From: Candidatus Bilophila faecipullorum
Lineage (GTDB): Bacteria > Desulfobacterota > Desulfovibrionia > Desulfovibrionales > Desulfovibrionaceae
Assembly: GCA_944326695.1 (NCBI GenBank)
Contig: CALVEZ010000004.1
Location: 1-64,000, forward strand
DNA: 64,000 nt
Direction: 5' to 3'
The stretch's first letter is position 1; every line of letters starts with the position of its first letter. The notes under the pieces were generated by a model, which did not search any database, had not been told where the DNA came from, and worked only from the letters and a program-made list of their open reading frames with translations. Both the position numbers and the translations under genes were made by a program. This document shows, piece after piece, positions 17,344 through 26,188 of this stretch.

Positions 17344-18792
17344 ATGGCAAGCGACATCCCGCATTCCGATGCGAACGCCGAAAAAAATCACGCAGCCCTG
17401 TCTTCCCTGTGCTGGGCCCTTTTCCTGACGGTCATCAAGCTCGTGGCCGGGCTGGCTACAAACAGCCTCGGCATCCTCTCCGAAGCCCTGCACAGCAGCC
17501 TTGATCTGGTGGCGGCGGGCATCACCTTCTTTGCCGTGCGCGTGGCCGCCCGGCCTGCGGACAAGACCCATCCCTACGGCTACGGCAAGATCGAAAACCT
17601 TTCGGCGCTGGCCGAAACCGTCCTCCTGCTCGTCACCTGCGGCTGGATCGTCCATGAGGCGGTCAACAGGCTCTTTTTCAACGCCCCGGAAATTTCCCCC
17701 TCGTGGTGGGGCGTGGGCATCATCCTCGTCTCGCTGCTCGTGGACGTGAACCGGGCCGCCATGCTGCGCCGGGTCGCCCGCAAGCACAAAAGTCAGGCGC
17801 TGGAAGCGGACGCCCTGCATTTCACTACGGACATCTGGTCCTCAGGCGTGGTGCTCGCCGGGCTGCTCTGCGTCCAGCTCAGCGAATTCCTGCCCCCCGC
17901 CAGCCCTTTCCGGCCCATTCTGCACATGGCGGACGCCCTCGCTGCGCTGGCCGTGTCCGGCATCGTCGTGGTGGTGGGCATCCGCCTGTCGCGCCGCGCC
18001 GTCACCCTGCTCCTCGACGGAGGAGGCAGAGAGCACGGCGAGGCGCTGGAACAGGCCCTCGCCCGCCAGCTTCCCCTCTGCCGGGTCCGCCGCCTGCGCG
18101 TGCGCGAAAGCGGAGCCGACGTGTTCATGGACATCACCGTCGAAGCCCCGGCCACATTGCGGCTCGACGCGGCGCACGACGTTTCCTGCGTCGTAGAGGA
18201 CATCGCGCACGAAATCGTGCCCGCCGCGGACGTCACCGTGCACGTCGAACCCGCGCAGGAGGAAACGGAAAATATGCTCCAGCTTGTGCGCACCGTCGCC
18301 ACGGCGCACAACCTCTCCGTACACAACCTCATCCTTTCCGAACAGGAGGAAGGGCTCCTTGTCTTCCTGCATGTGGAAGCGGCCCCGGACACGACCCTGC
18401 GCGAGGCCCACGAACAGGTGCACCTCTTCGAGAAGGCGCTCGGCAAGCGCCTCGGCACCGCGCGCATCGAAACGCACATCGAACCCGAGGATCGCTGCCC
18501 TGCCGCCCAGAACGTTCCCTTCGACGCCGATCTGCATTACGTGCGCGCCGCCGTGGACAGCATCCTTCCCGAGTTCCCCATGATCTCCAACGTCCACGAT
18601 CTGCGCCTCACCCACATGGGCGGCACGCCTCTCGTCAGCTTCCACTGCATCCTCGACGGCGACCTTTCCGTGGCCGTCGCCCACGACATCGCCACCGACA
18701 TGGAACGCCGCCTGCGTACCTGCGCCCCGAAGCTCGACCGCATCCTCATCCATACCGATCCCTCGCCCCTCTTCGTCATGCCCCGCGACTAG
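17344..18792 (+). CDS. Cation diffusion facilitator transporter with three C-terminal dimerisation-like domains
   Basis: A 482-residue CDF protein, well above the usual 290-330. The membrane part (about 15-215) has the metal sites HSSLD in helix 2 and HFTTD in helix 5, i.e. the HxxxD/HxxxD pattern typical of zinc exporters, plus HPYGYGK. The cytoplasmic part (about 225-482) appears to contain three successive ferredoxin-like ZT_dimer units, each ending in a similar strand: VTVHVEP, IETHIEP and ILIHTDP. One such unit is normal. Extra units may sense metal or widen the dimer interface; this is inference. The gene is 106 bases after mntP. Confidence 0.85.
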   Translation: MASDIPHSDANAEKNHAALSSLCWALFLTVIKLVAGLATNSLGILSEALHSSLDLVAAGITFFAVRVAARPADKTHPYGYGKIENLSALAETVLLLVTCGWIVHEAVNRLFFNAPEISPSWWGVGIILVSLLVDVNRAAMLRRVARKHKSQALEADALHFTTDIWSSGVVLAGLLCVQLSEFLPPASPFRPILHMADALAALAVSGIVVVVGIRLSRRAVTLLLDGGGREHGEALEQALARQLPLCRVRRLRVRESGADVFMDITVEAPATLRLDAAHDVSCVVEDIAHEIVPAADVTVHVEPAQEETENMLQLVRTVATAHNLSVHNLILSEQEEGLLVFLHVEAAPDTTLREAHEQVHLFEKALGKRLGTARIETHIEPEDRCPAAQNVPFDADLHYVRAAVDSILPEFPMISNVHDLRLTHMGGTPLVSFHCILDGDLSVAVAHDIATDMERRLRTCAPKLDRILIHTDPSPLFVMPRD

Positions 18793-18870
18793 GTACAGCT
18801 TCCAAGGGCTGCGCGGCGGGGCTGCGGAAGGCCGACGGAAGAAGCCACACACGGCCCGTCCCCATCATCG

Positions 18871-18906
18871 ACAGCAAAGCCCGTTCTCAGAAACGGGCTT
18901 TGCTGT
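18871..18906 (+). terminator. Strong hairpin after the CDF gene
   Basis: Perfect 15-bp arms (ACAGCAAAGCCCGTT and complement) with a six-base loop. Downstream T content is modest (GCTTTCC), so it may act as a terminator in either direction. Confidence 0.7.
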
Positions 18907-19025
18907 GCTTTCCCCCTGTGGCACTCCCTCCACTTGCTCGCGTTTTCCTCGTTTGCACGTTCCCCCGTTCGCCTTCTCCTAGATGGACCTTCGCCGGGAG
19001 AAACCGTTTTCCGGCCCGGATACGC

Positions 19026-19055
19026 GAAAAGCGGAGGACGAATCCTCCGCTTTTC
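19026..19055 (-). terminator. Bidirectional terminator between CDF gene and secF
   Basis: GAAAAGCGGAGGA and its complement form a perfect stem with a four-base loop; the A/T ends give a T tract in both directions. It lies 85 bases past the secF stop. Confidence 0.8.
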
Positions 19056-19139
19056 AACAGGTTCCAGAACGGGAAAGCGGCTTTCCGAGGGCGGGCGGCC
19101 TCATGGAAGCGCTCGCACCGGATCAATCCGGCAAGGCCG

Positions 19140-20252
19140 TCACACGACCCCGTGCTCGCCGGGCCGCTCATAGTCCGTATCGTGCTGGCGGCGGGCCATC
19201 AGGTACTGCCTGGTGTCACCAAGCAGGAGCAGGATGGGGTTGGACACGAAGATCGAGGAGAAGGTGCCCACGAAAACGCCGATGGTCATGGTCAGGGCGA
19301 AGTCGTGGATCGCACCGCCGCCGAGGATGGTCAGGCTGAGCGAAGCGATGAGCGTCGTGGCCGAGGTCATGATGGTACGGGCCAGCGTCTGGTTCACACT
19401 GCGGTTGATGATCACCGCGAGCGGTTCGGGATTGTCCTCGGACTGACTCTGGAGGTTTTCGCGGATACGGTCATAGACGATGATGGTGTCGTTGAGCGAG
19501 TAGCCCACCAGCGTCATGAGCGCGGCAATGATGTTGAGGTCGATTTCCTTCCCCATGATCGCCAGCAGCCCCAGCGTGATCGCAACGTCGTGGATAAGCC
19601 CCACGATGGCCCCGAGCGCATAGTTGAGCTTGAGCTTCCACGAAAGGAGCAGGGTCAGGGCCAGCGCGCCGATAACCCGGTAGGCCATGTCAAGGCCCGC
19701 GAAGCCCATGACGTACATGGCCGCTCCGAGGGCGGCGGCCATGATGCCCGCGATCATCCAGCGGTACTCGAAACGGCCCGAAATGTAGACGGTGATGAGC
19801 AGTACGGCGAAATACATGGCCTCAAGCGCCGCATTGCGCAAATCCGCCCCGACCTTGGGCCCGACCATCTCCAAACGCTCGATGGTCGCCGGGTTGTCCT
19901 GAAAAGACGTCTTGAGCGCGGACAGCACGCTTGAACGGATACCGTCGCTGGTCAGGTCCTGCGCCGTGAAGCGCAGGAGGTAATCCCGGCCGTCCTCGCC
20001 GTACTGCTGAATGGCGAGGCCCGGCAAATCAAGCGCGGCAAAGGCCTTCTTGATGTTCTCGTCCTCGACCGGCTTTTGGAACTGGAGCTGCACGGCCGCG
20101 CCGCCCGCGAAGTCCACGCCGTATTTCAGGCCGCCGTTCCACAAGATGGCGACAAGGCCCGCCAGCAGAAACACTATCGACAGCCCGTAGGCATAGCGGC
20201 GCAGTCCCACGAAATCAATGGTCGTCTGCCCGCTGAACAAATGCAAACTCAT
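19140..20252 (-). CDS. secF: Protein translocase subunit SecF
   Basis: A 370-residue inner-membrane protein with six predicted helices. Typical features: YGVDFAGGAAVQLQF just after helix 1 and the helix 4-5 region with VGYSLNDTIIVYDRIRENL, the D-x2-R signature of RND-type SecF. With SecD it uses the proton motive force to complete export of preproteins through SecYEG. GAGGAG precedes the ATG. It follows secD by 60 bases, in the standard yajC-secD-secF order. A C-terminal tail of about 20 residues is polar. Confidence 0.95.
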   Translation of the reverse strand: MSLHLFSGQTTIDFVGLRRYAYGLSIVFLLAGLVAILWNGGLKYGVDFAGGAAVQLQFQKPVEDENIKKAFAALDLPGLAIQQYGEDGRDYLLRFTAQDLTSDGIRSSVLSALKTSFQDNPATIERLEMVGPKVGADLRNAALEAMYFAVLLITVYISGRFEYRWMIAGIMAAALGAAMYVMGFAGLDMAYRVIGALALTLLLSWKLKLNYALGAIVGLIHDVAITLGLLAIMGKEIDLNIIAALMTLVGYSLNDTIIVYDRIRENLQSQSEDNPEPLAVIINRSVNQTLARTIMTSATTLIASLSLTILGGGAIHDFALTMTIGVFVGTFSSIFVSNPILLLLGDTRQYLMARRQHDTDYERPGEHGVV

Positions 20253-20312
20253 GCCAGAACTCCTCTGGTGCTAAAAACTCCGGATACACAGGATCAGCCC
20301 ATCGCCCGCAGG

Positions 20313-21899
20313 CTAGATGCTGAGCTTCTTCCCGTCGTTCCCGCCGAGCCAGAGCCCGAACGCCGTGCGGGAAACGAAAATGGCCGTGAACATCGAGGCA
20401 ATGATGCCGAGGCTCAAGGTCACGGCAAAGCCCCGCACGGGGCCGGTCCCGAACTGGTAGAGGATGGCGGCGGCGATGATGGTGGTCAGGTTGGAGTCGA
20501 CAATGGAAATGGTGGCGCGATCAAAGCCCACGGCCACGGCTTCCAGCGGTTTCAGGCCGCGCCGCATCTCTTCGCGGATACGCTCGAAAATGAGGACGTT
20601 GGCGTCGACCGACATGCCGATGGTCAGCACGATGCCCGCGATGCCCGGAAGGGTGAGGGTCGCGCCGAAGGCCGCGAGCCCGGCCATGAGCATGGTGATG
20701 GTGAATACGAGCATGGCGTCGGCCAAAAGGCCCGCCATACCGTAATAAAGGGGCATGACGATCATGACGCCGAGGCCGCCCACCACGGCGGCGAGCACGC
20801 CGCTCTCGATGGATTCGCGACCAAGGGAGGGGCCGACCGTGCGCTCTTCGAGCACGGTGACGGGCGCGGGAAGCGAACCGGCGCGCAGCACGATGGCAAG
20901 GTCCTGCGCCTCGGTGGGCGTGAAGCTGCCGGAGATGCTCGCCTTGCCCCCGCTGATGCGGTCGTTGATGACGGGCGCACTGTGCACCTTGCCGTCAAGC
21001 ACGATGGCAAGGCGTTTCTGGATGTGCTCGCCCGTGATGCGCTCGAACATGGACGCGCCGCGGGAATTGAAGGTCAGGCCCACGCTGGGCTTGTTGTCCC
21101 GGCTGTCGAAGGTCGGGCGGGCGTCGGCCACGTCCTCGCCGGTCATGAGGGGGTCCTTGTCGAGCGCAATCATGCTCTCGGAGGTGGAGCCGTCCGCGCG
21201 GGTCGTGACCATCGGGAACAACGCCACGCCGGGAGGCAGGAGGCCCTGCGGATTCACGTCGTCGCGCACCAGATGGAAGGTGAGCTGGGCGGTCTGCCCC
21301 ACAAGCTGGATGGCGCGCTGGGAGTCGGTCAGGCCCGGAAGCTGAATCTGGATGCGGAAATCGGCCTGCTTGCGGATATCCGGCTCGGCCACGCCGAACT
21401 GGTCGATACGGTTGCGGATGGTACGCACGGCCTGATCAAGCGCCATCTCCTCGATCTTGTTCTTGTCGGCCGCCGTAAACGCGGCGGTGAAGCGCAGGCC
21501 GCCGCCCGCGCCCGGCACGGGGGAGTCGACGGCAAGCTGCGAAAAATTCTTGGCGAGGAGCTCTTCGAGCGCCTGACGCTGCTCGGGACGCGGCAAAAGG
21601 AATTCCAGACGGTTGTCCGGGGTCAGGCGCGAGCGCAGGACGGTGATGCCCTTCTCGGAGGCGACGGCCCGCAGTTCCTGTCCGGTCAGGGCAAGAGCGT
21701 TGTTCACGGCCTTGTCCACTTCCACGCCGAGGGTCAGGTGCATCCCGCCCTTCAAATCAAGGCCGAGGCTTATCCGCGCGTCCGGCAGCAGCTTCCCGAG
21801 AGGGGAGCCGCCGACGCCCGGCAAGCTCGGCATCACATAGACGACACTGGCAAAAAGGACCAGCAGCGAGACGACTATCCGCCAACTCAACGATTTCAT
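20313..21899 (-). CDS. secD: Protein translocase subunit SecD
   Basis: A 528-residue inner-membrane protein: helix 1 near the N-terminus, GLDLKGGMHLTLGV at the start of the periplasmic P1 domain, the P1 head (to about 330), and five further helices in the C-terminal third with SVDANVLIFERIREEMRRG as the RND-type signature. It works with SecF in the late steps of export. AGGGGAA precedes the start. The 60-base spacing to secF and identical strand indicate one operon. Confidence 0.95.
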   Translation of the reverse strand: MKSLSWRIVVSLLVLFASVVYVMPSLPGVGGSPLGKLLPDARISLGLDLKGGMHLTLGVEVDKAVNNALALTGQELRAVASEKGITVLRSRLTPDNRLEFLLPRPEQRQALEELLAKNFSQLAVDSPVPGAGGGLRFTAAFTAADKNKIEEMALDQAVRTIRNRIDQFGVAEPDIRKQADFRIQIQLPGLTDSQRAIQLVGQTAQLTFHLVRDDVNPQGLLPPGVALFPMVTTRADGSTSESMIALDKDPLMTGEDVADARPTFDSRDNKPSVGLTFNSRGASMFERITGEHIQKRLAIVLDGKVHSAPVINDRISGGKASISGSFTPTEAQDLAIVLRAGSLPAPVTVLEERTVGPSLGRESIESGVLAAVVGGLGVMIVMPLYYGMAGLLADAMLVFTITMLMAGLAAFGATLTLPGIAGIVLTIGMSVDANVLIFERIREEMRRGLKPLEAVAVGFDRATISIVDSNLTTIIAAAILYQFGTGPVRGFAVTLSLGIIASMFTAIFVSRTAFGLWLGGNDGKKLSI

Positions 21900-22037
21900 G
21901 GTGTTCCCCTGAGAGCATCAGATTCGGCCCGCCCGCCCTTTCCCCTGAAGAAGCGGACACGCCACGACGGCCACGGCCCGGGCCCGGCCTCTGCGCGGCC
22001 GCCCGTCGGACCCCGCAGGGTCGGCGGGCGCGCCGTC

Positions 22038-22080
22038 AAAAAAGAAGGACAGGCGCCGTCCTTGCGGAAAACGCCTGTCT
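22038..22080 (-). terminator. Terminator-like hairpin between yajC and secD
   Basis: On the minus strand GACAGGCG pairs with CGCCTGTC over a 16-base loop and runs into CTTCTTTTTT. It would end a monocistronic yajC transcript or reduce read-through into secD, which starts 138 bases later. Confidence 0.65.
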
Positions 22081-22099
22081 ATGGAGCCGAAAAGCGCGC

Positions 22100-22441
22100 T
22101 TACTTTTCTTCCTTCACGGTCTTGGAACGCGGGTCCATCACGCTGACCACGTAGGCGCGGCCCAGATTGACGGTGGTGTTGCCGAGATCGAGCGACAGGA
22201 TGTCGCCGTCGATGTCGACGATGCGGCCCACAAGCCCGCCGGTGGTCAGAACCTGATCCCCCTTCTTCAACGCCTCAAGCATGGCCTTGTGCATCTTGGC
22301 GCGTTTCTGCTGGGGACGGATGAGCAGGAAGTAGAAAATGGCGAGCATGGCGATGAGGGGAACAAACTGCATGAGGGCGTCGCCGCCGCCAGCCTGACCG
22401 GTACCGGCCGTGCCCATCGCGTGAGCGAGAGAAGCAAACAT
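22100..22441 (-). CDS. yajC: Preprotein translocase accessory protein YajC
   Basis: A 113-residue single-pass protein. The membrane helix is QFVPLIAMLAIFYFLLIRPQ (about 25-44), followed directly by the family signature RPQQKRAKMH and a small cytoplasmic domain (KGDQVLTTGGLVGRIVDID). It associates with SecDF. AGGAGG sits immediately before the start. It heads the secDF cluster, with a terminator-like hairpin in the 200-base gap. Confidence 0.93.
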   Translation of the reverse strand: MFASLAHAMGTAGTGQAGGGDALMQFVPLIAMLAIFYFLLIRPQQKRAKMHKAMLEALKKGDQVLTTGGLVGRIVDIDGDILSLDLGNTTVNLGRAYVVSVMDPRSKTVKEEK

Positions 22442-22569
22442 GAGGCCTCCTGAAAAAAGGGGTTAAAGACGGATGAGGGGCGCGGCCCCACGTCACACAA
22501 GGGCCGCAAAAGCCATATACTACAGAGTCGGCGCTCCATTGGCAAGTGCGTATCGCCGCGCGGCAAGGT

Positions 22570-23172
22570 CTAACGCGCCTTTTCCGCCACCCTTTTTTCA
22601 AAGCTCCCATCCTTCCAGACGTAGCGCACCGTCCGGTCCACGGGCACGTCCACGAGCCCTTTGGGGCCCCAGAAGAGGGGCCGCACCTCAAGCCCGTCGT
22701 CGGCAAGGCAGAGCATGAAGGCCGGCGAAAGCTCCCCGAGCCGCCGCCCCCGCGCGAGGAAATCGGCTATGTCGGCGTCCTCCGGCGGTGCGGCGGGGAC
22801 AAAGCCGCCCGTGGCGTCCTCCTTCCACAGCTCAAGGGCGCACATGGCCCCTCCCGAGGTCCCAAGGGCGGCCAAGAGCCTGTCTCCGCCGCGGAAAACC
22901 CGCAGCATGACCCGCGTTTCCCCAAAGGGTCGCGACACCAGCGTGAGCCGGTCCGCGTCAAAACGCTCCACTTCCCAGAAATCGCTGGCCCCCTGTTCGA
23001 TGAGCCGCAACTTTTCCTCTTCGGAAAGACCCTCGGGCGTATTCTCGAACAGCGTGATCGGCAGGCGGGCGAAAATCTCGAGGGCGGTCAGTTCCCGCGC
23101 CTGCGCCGCCATCGCCAGCGCCATCACGCATACGGCACACAAGGCCGCGCGTATCCCCCATCTTTTCATCAT
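22570..23172 (-). CDS. Exported protein of unknown function
   Basis: A 200-residue protein with a signal peptide (MMKRWGIRAALCAVCVMALA, cleaved near AQA). The mature protein has mixed strands and helices; SEEEKLRLIEQGASDFWEV and RVFRGGDRLLAALGT are typical pieces. It ends in a segment about a charged strand (VRYVWKDGSFEKRV). No family recognised. Its ATG overlaps the stop of the Rrf2 gene (ATGA), so the two are coupled. A start at 23169 is equally possible. Confidence 0.7.
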   Translation of the reverse strand: MMKRWGIRAALCAVCVMALAMAAQARELTALEIFARLPITLFENTPEGLSEEEKLRLIEQGASDFWEVERFDADRLTLVSRPFGETRVMLRVFRGGDRLLAALGTSGGAMCALELWKEDATGGFVPAAPPEDADIADFLARGRRLGELSPAFMLCLADDGLEVRPLFWGPKGLVDVPVDRTVRYVWKDGSFEKRVAEKAR

Positions 23173-23633
23173 CCTTCCCCCTTCATGGGCTCCACAGGGC
23201 CGCCCTCGTCTGTACCCCCTCCACAGGGGCCCCTCCCTTCCACGAAACACTCCAGCGTGACGCCCCGCAAAAAACCGCGCGTGTGCGCGTCGAACGCCTG
23301 CCAGAAGCGCCGTGTCGGGCATCCCGCCGCACGACCGCAGGGCGCGTCCGGCCCAAGGCAGTCCACGGGTAAAAGATGCCCCTCCAAATGCTCGAACACC
23401 TCTTCCATCGAGATGTCGCGGGGAGCCCGGGCCAGTGCGTAGCCGCCACGCGCGCCCCGCACGGAACGCAGCAGGCCCGCCGGACGCAGGACCCGCACGA
23501 TCTGCTCAAGGTATTTGACGGAAACGCCCTCCTCGCGGGCGATCTCCCCGAGCTGCACGCACGTGCCCTCCGGCCGCGAAGCCAGATTGATCAGGAAACG
23601 AAGCCCGTAGCGTGTCCGGGTCGAATAGCGCAT
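23169..23633 (-). CDS. Rrf2-family transcriptional regulator, IscR-like cysteine cluster
   Basis: A 154-residue DNA-binding protein. The N-terminal winged helix-turn-helix is clear (MRYSTRTRYGLRFLINLA, then VSVKYLEQIVRVLRPAGLL and VRGARGGYALAR). Cys92, Cys99 and Cys105 stand in nearly the spacing of the [2Fe-2S] ligands of IscR (92, 98, 104), so an Fe-S sensor role is likely. A further Cys-Gly-rich C-terminus follows. There is no isc or suf operon beside it; instead it is coupled to an exported protein of unknown function, which is therefore part of its transcript. Confidence 0.85.
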   Translation of the reverse strand: MRYSTRTRYGLRFLINLASRPEGTCVQLGEIAREEGVSVKYLEQIVRVLRPAGLLRSVRGARGGYALARAPRDISMEEVFEHLEGHLLPVDCLGPDAPCGRAAGCPTRRFWQAFDAHTRGFLRGVTLECFVEGRGPCGGGTDEGGPVEPMKGEG

Positions 23634-24033
23634 GTACTTCCTCCACGCCTTGCCGTGCGGGGCGGGTTCAGGCTTCGGGAAGCCCTCCCGATGTGCCCGC
23701 TGCCCCGCAGGAGCCGAATCAGCCCCAGTACAAAACAGCCTCTCGGCGCTGCTTTCCGCTCAATGGCTTGTGCTCGTGCGGGCCGGGTACAGCGCAAGGC
23801 TTCGAGGTCCGTGCATCGTGGCGGGATGCGTGAAGAGGCGCAGGCATCCATGCCGCCTCCTCGCCGCCCATCCGAAACCACCTGACGCGACCCCCTTCGG
23901 CAAGAGGGCCGTCACAGGGGCGGCAGGCCCGGAGAGCGGTCCACGTTCCCGGACGGATGCGCCGGAATCCTTCCCGCGCCCCAGCCTCTCTCAAAATCGA
24001 CGGCACCCCGCTCCTGATCTCGGCCTCCCGAAC
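23634..24033. other. Intergenic region, 400 bases, no gene seen
   Basis: It lies upstream of the Rrf2 gene and downstream of metA. Open frames here lack start signals. No clear metA terminator was found. Confidence 0.5.
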
Positions 24034-24963
24034 CTATCCCCGGATCGCGGGGATGTCGCCCAGAAGGTAGGGCGTATCCTGATAGACGCAATAGTTGAGC
24101 CAATTGGAATAAAAGAGATGCGCGTGGGCCCGCCAGCTCACCAGCGGCGGAAGCGACGGATCATCTTCCGGGTAATAGTGGGCGGGCGGCGCGATGTCCA
24201 TGCCCTTGGCCACATCGCGGCGGTATTCTGCGTCGAGGGTTTCGCGATCGTATTCCAGATGCCCGGTGATGAACAGGCTGCGGCCATCCGGCGTGCCCGC
24301 CACGAGCACGCCCGCCTCTTCCGATTCGGCCAGAATGTCGAGCGCCCCCGTAGCCGCGATGTCCTCCCGCCGCACTTCGGTATGGCGGGAATGGGGCGCG
24401 TGGAAAACATCGTCAAAGCCCCGGAAAAGCCGATTGGTGGGCTCGTTGATGGTATGGGTGAAAATGCCCGAGAGCTTGCGCGGCAGGGGCTGCTTGGGAA
24501 TGCCGTAAAGATGATACAAACCGGCCTGCGCGCCCCAGCAGATGTAAAGAGTCGAATGGACGTTCTTTTTGGCGTAGTCCATGATGTCGGCCAGTTCGTC
24601 CCAGTAGTCCACCTCTTCAAAGGGGAGCTGTTCCACCGGCGCGCCCGTAATGATCATGCCGTCGAAGGAACGGTGGCGTACCTGCGAAAAGGTCTTGTAG
24701 AAACGCTCAAGATGCTGCGCCGCGGTGTTTTTCGACTGGTGGCCCTCCGCCCGCAGGAGCGTGACGTTGACCTGCAAAGGCGTGTTGCCGAGCAGACGCA
24801 AAAGCTGTGTTTCCGTGGCGATCTTGGTCGGCATCAGGTTGACGATGGCGATTTCGAGCGGGCGGATGTCCTGACGGTTGGCCCGCCCTTCCGTCATGAC
24901 GAAAATGTTTTCGCCCTCCAGAATCGGGCGGGCGGGGAGGTCTTCGGGAATCTTGATGGGCAC
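24034..24963 (-). CDS. metA: Homoserine O-acyltransferase MetA, predicted acetyl-CoA type
   Basis: With a GTG start at 24963, preceded by AAGGAG, the protein has 309 residues and its numbering matches the characterised family: Cys142 nucleophile in YICWGAQAG, His235 and Glu237 in [10 protein letters not shown]. It activates homoserine for methionine synthesis in the cytoplasm. Residue 111, in ITGAPVE, is Glu. In characterised MetA enzymes Glu at this position gives acetyl-CoA preference and Gly gives succinyl-CoA preference, so this is probably a homoserine O-acetyltransferase despite the usual succinyltransferase label. A longer ATG start exists 15 codons upstream but is less likely. Confidence 0.92.
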   Translation of the reverse strand: MPIKIPEDLPARPILEGENIFVMTEGRANRQDIRPLEIAIVNLMPTKIATETQLLRLLGNTPLQVNVTLLRAEGHQSKNTAAQHLERFYKTFSQVRHRSFDGMIITGAPVEQLPFEEVDYWDELADIMDYAKKNVHSTLYICWGAQAGLYHLYGIPKQPLPRKLSGIFTHTINEPTNRLFRGFDDVFHAPHSRHTEVRREDIAATGALDILAESEEAGVLVAGTPDGRSLFITGHLEYDRETLDAEYRRDVAKGMDIAPPAHYYPEDDPSLPPLVSWRAHAHLFYSNWLNYCVYQDTPYLLGDIPAIRG

Positions 24964-24997
24964 GGGGCACTCCTTGCGAAAATACAAATCCAGCGCT

Positions 24998-25027
24998 TTC
25001 CTACTCAAGTCCTATGATTTATGTCAA
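24998..25027 (-). promoter_or_regulatory. Candidate metA promoter
   Basis: A perfect TTGACA (25022-25027 on the minus strand) with a poor -10 (TAGGAA after 18 bases). It is upstream of the metA GTG start. Confidence 0.3.
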
Positions 25028-25192
25028 GGGCGCCACGATGGATTCGCCCCTGCCGGCCTTTCCGCTAGGCGTGGCCTCGGCGGTCTTGTCAGGGGAGGCA
25101 TTGCGATTCAGCTCTTGTCCTCTTTGGCGCAAGTTCAAGCCCCAAAATGCCAAGGGCCTTGATTTCGCGTCCGAGGAGAGGCATTATGCCCC

Positions 25193-25212
25193 ACGGTTCC
25201 TATTGGAACCGT
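25193..25212 (+). promoter_or_regulatory. Hairpin or operator in the tupA leader
   Basis: A perfect inverted repeat ACGGTTCC-TATT-GGAACCGT followed by CCTCTTTCTC, 45 bases before the tupA start. It could be an operator for a molybdate/tungstate regulator or a weak attenuator. Confidence 0.4.
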
Positions 25213-25256
25213 CCTCTTTCTCAAACCGGCATCCCGCCGCCTTCAAAGGAGCCTTT

Positions 25257-26081
25257 ATGCGTCTGCTCAGAGCCCTCCTCGTCGTGTCCCTGCTCATGCT
25301 GCCCCAGATGGCCAGCGCCGAAACGCTGATGATGGCCACCACCACCAGCACGCAGGATACCGGCCTGCTCGAATATCTGGAACCCATTTTCAAAAAGGAC
25401 ACCGGCCTCGATCTGAAATGGATTTCCGTCGGCACGGGCAAGGCGCTTGCCCACGGCAAGGACTGCGACGTCGACGTGCTGCTCGTGCACGCCCCGGCTC
25501 TTGAGGAAAAGTTCGTGGCCGACGGCTACGGCGTTGACCGCCATCAGGTGATGTACAACGACTTCGTGCTCATCGGACCCGCCGCCGATCCCGCGGGCAT
25601 CAAGGGCAAGGACATCCCCTCCGCCCTCAAGACCCTCGCGGAAAAGAAGATTCCCTTCGTCAGCCGCGGCGACAACTCCGGCACGCACAATGCCGAAAAG
25701 AAGCTGTGGAAGGTCGCGGGCATGGACGTTCCCGGCAAGGACGCCACGTGGTACGTGGACGCCGGGCAGGGCATGATGGCCACCATCCGCATCGCCGCCG
25801 AAAAGAACGGCTACACCGTGACCGACCGCGGCACCTACATCAAGTACAACGCCGCCGCGCAGGGCAATGCCCCGCTCCAGATTCTCATCGAAGGCGACAA
25901 CGCGCTCCTGAACCAGTACAGCGTCATGATGGTCAATCCCGCCAAGTGCCCGAAGGTCAAGCAGGAAGCCGCCAAGAAGTTCATCAACTGGTGGATCAGC
26001 CCCAAGGCCCAGAAGGACATTGCCGCCTTCAAGCTGGAAGGCAAGCAGCTCTTCTTCCCCAACGCCAAGGAAGCGAAGTAA
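25257..26081 (+). CDS. tupA: Tungstate ABC transporter substrate-binding protein
   Basis: A 274-residue periplasmic protein with signal peptide (MRLLRALLVVSLLMLPQMASA). The mature start carries TTTSTQDTGLLEYL, the TupA anion-binding signature, and SRGDNSGTHNAEKKLW, the second binding segment. TupA binds tungstate with high affinity for W-dependent formate dehydrogenases and aldehyde oxidoreductases, which are common in sulfate-reducing relatives. AAAGGAG precedes the ATG. The expected permease (tupB) and ATPase (tupC) are not adjacent: a terminator follows at once and the next gene is on the other strand. Confidence 0.9.
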   Translation: MRLLRALLVVSLLMLPQMASAETLMMATTTSTQDTGLLEYLEPIFKKDTGLDLKWISVGTGKALAHGKDCDVDVLLVHAPALEEKFVADGYGVDRHQVMYNDFVLIGPAADPAGIKGKDIPSALKTLAEKKIPFVSRGDNSGTHNAEKKLWKVAGMDVPGKDATWYVDAGQGMMATIRIAAEKNGYTVTDRGTYIKYNAAAQGNAPLQILIEGDNALLNQYSVMMVNPAKCPKVKQEAAKKFINWWISPKAQKDIAAFKLEGKQLFFPNAKEAK

Positions 26082-26142
26082 GGCGGAGAAGGGTTGCCGT
26101 CTGATGAAAAGCACATCCTGACGGTTCCCCACCCCGGCCCAC

Positions 26143-26188
26143 AAGGGTTCGACCTCCGGCGCAAGCCTGAGGCCGAACCCTTTTCTTT
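26143..26188 (+). terminator. Intrinsic terminator after tupA
   Basis: AAGGGTTCG pairs with CGAACCCTT over a structured loop, followed by TTCTTTT, 62 bases past the stop. Confidence 0.85.

Noticed and set aside
26143..26188. GGGTTCG resembling a tRNA T-loop
   Set aside because: The surrounding sequence folds as an intrinsic terminator after tupA and has no anticodon arm or acceptor stem.
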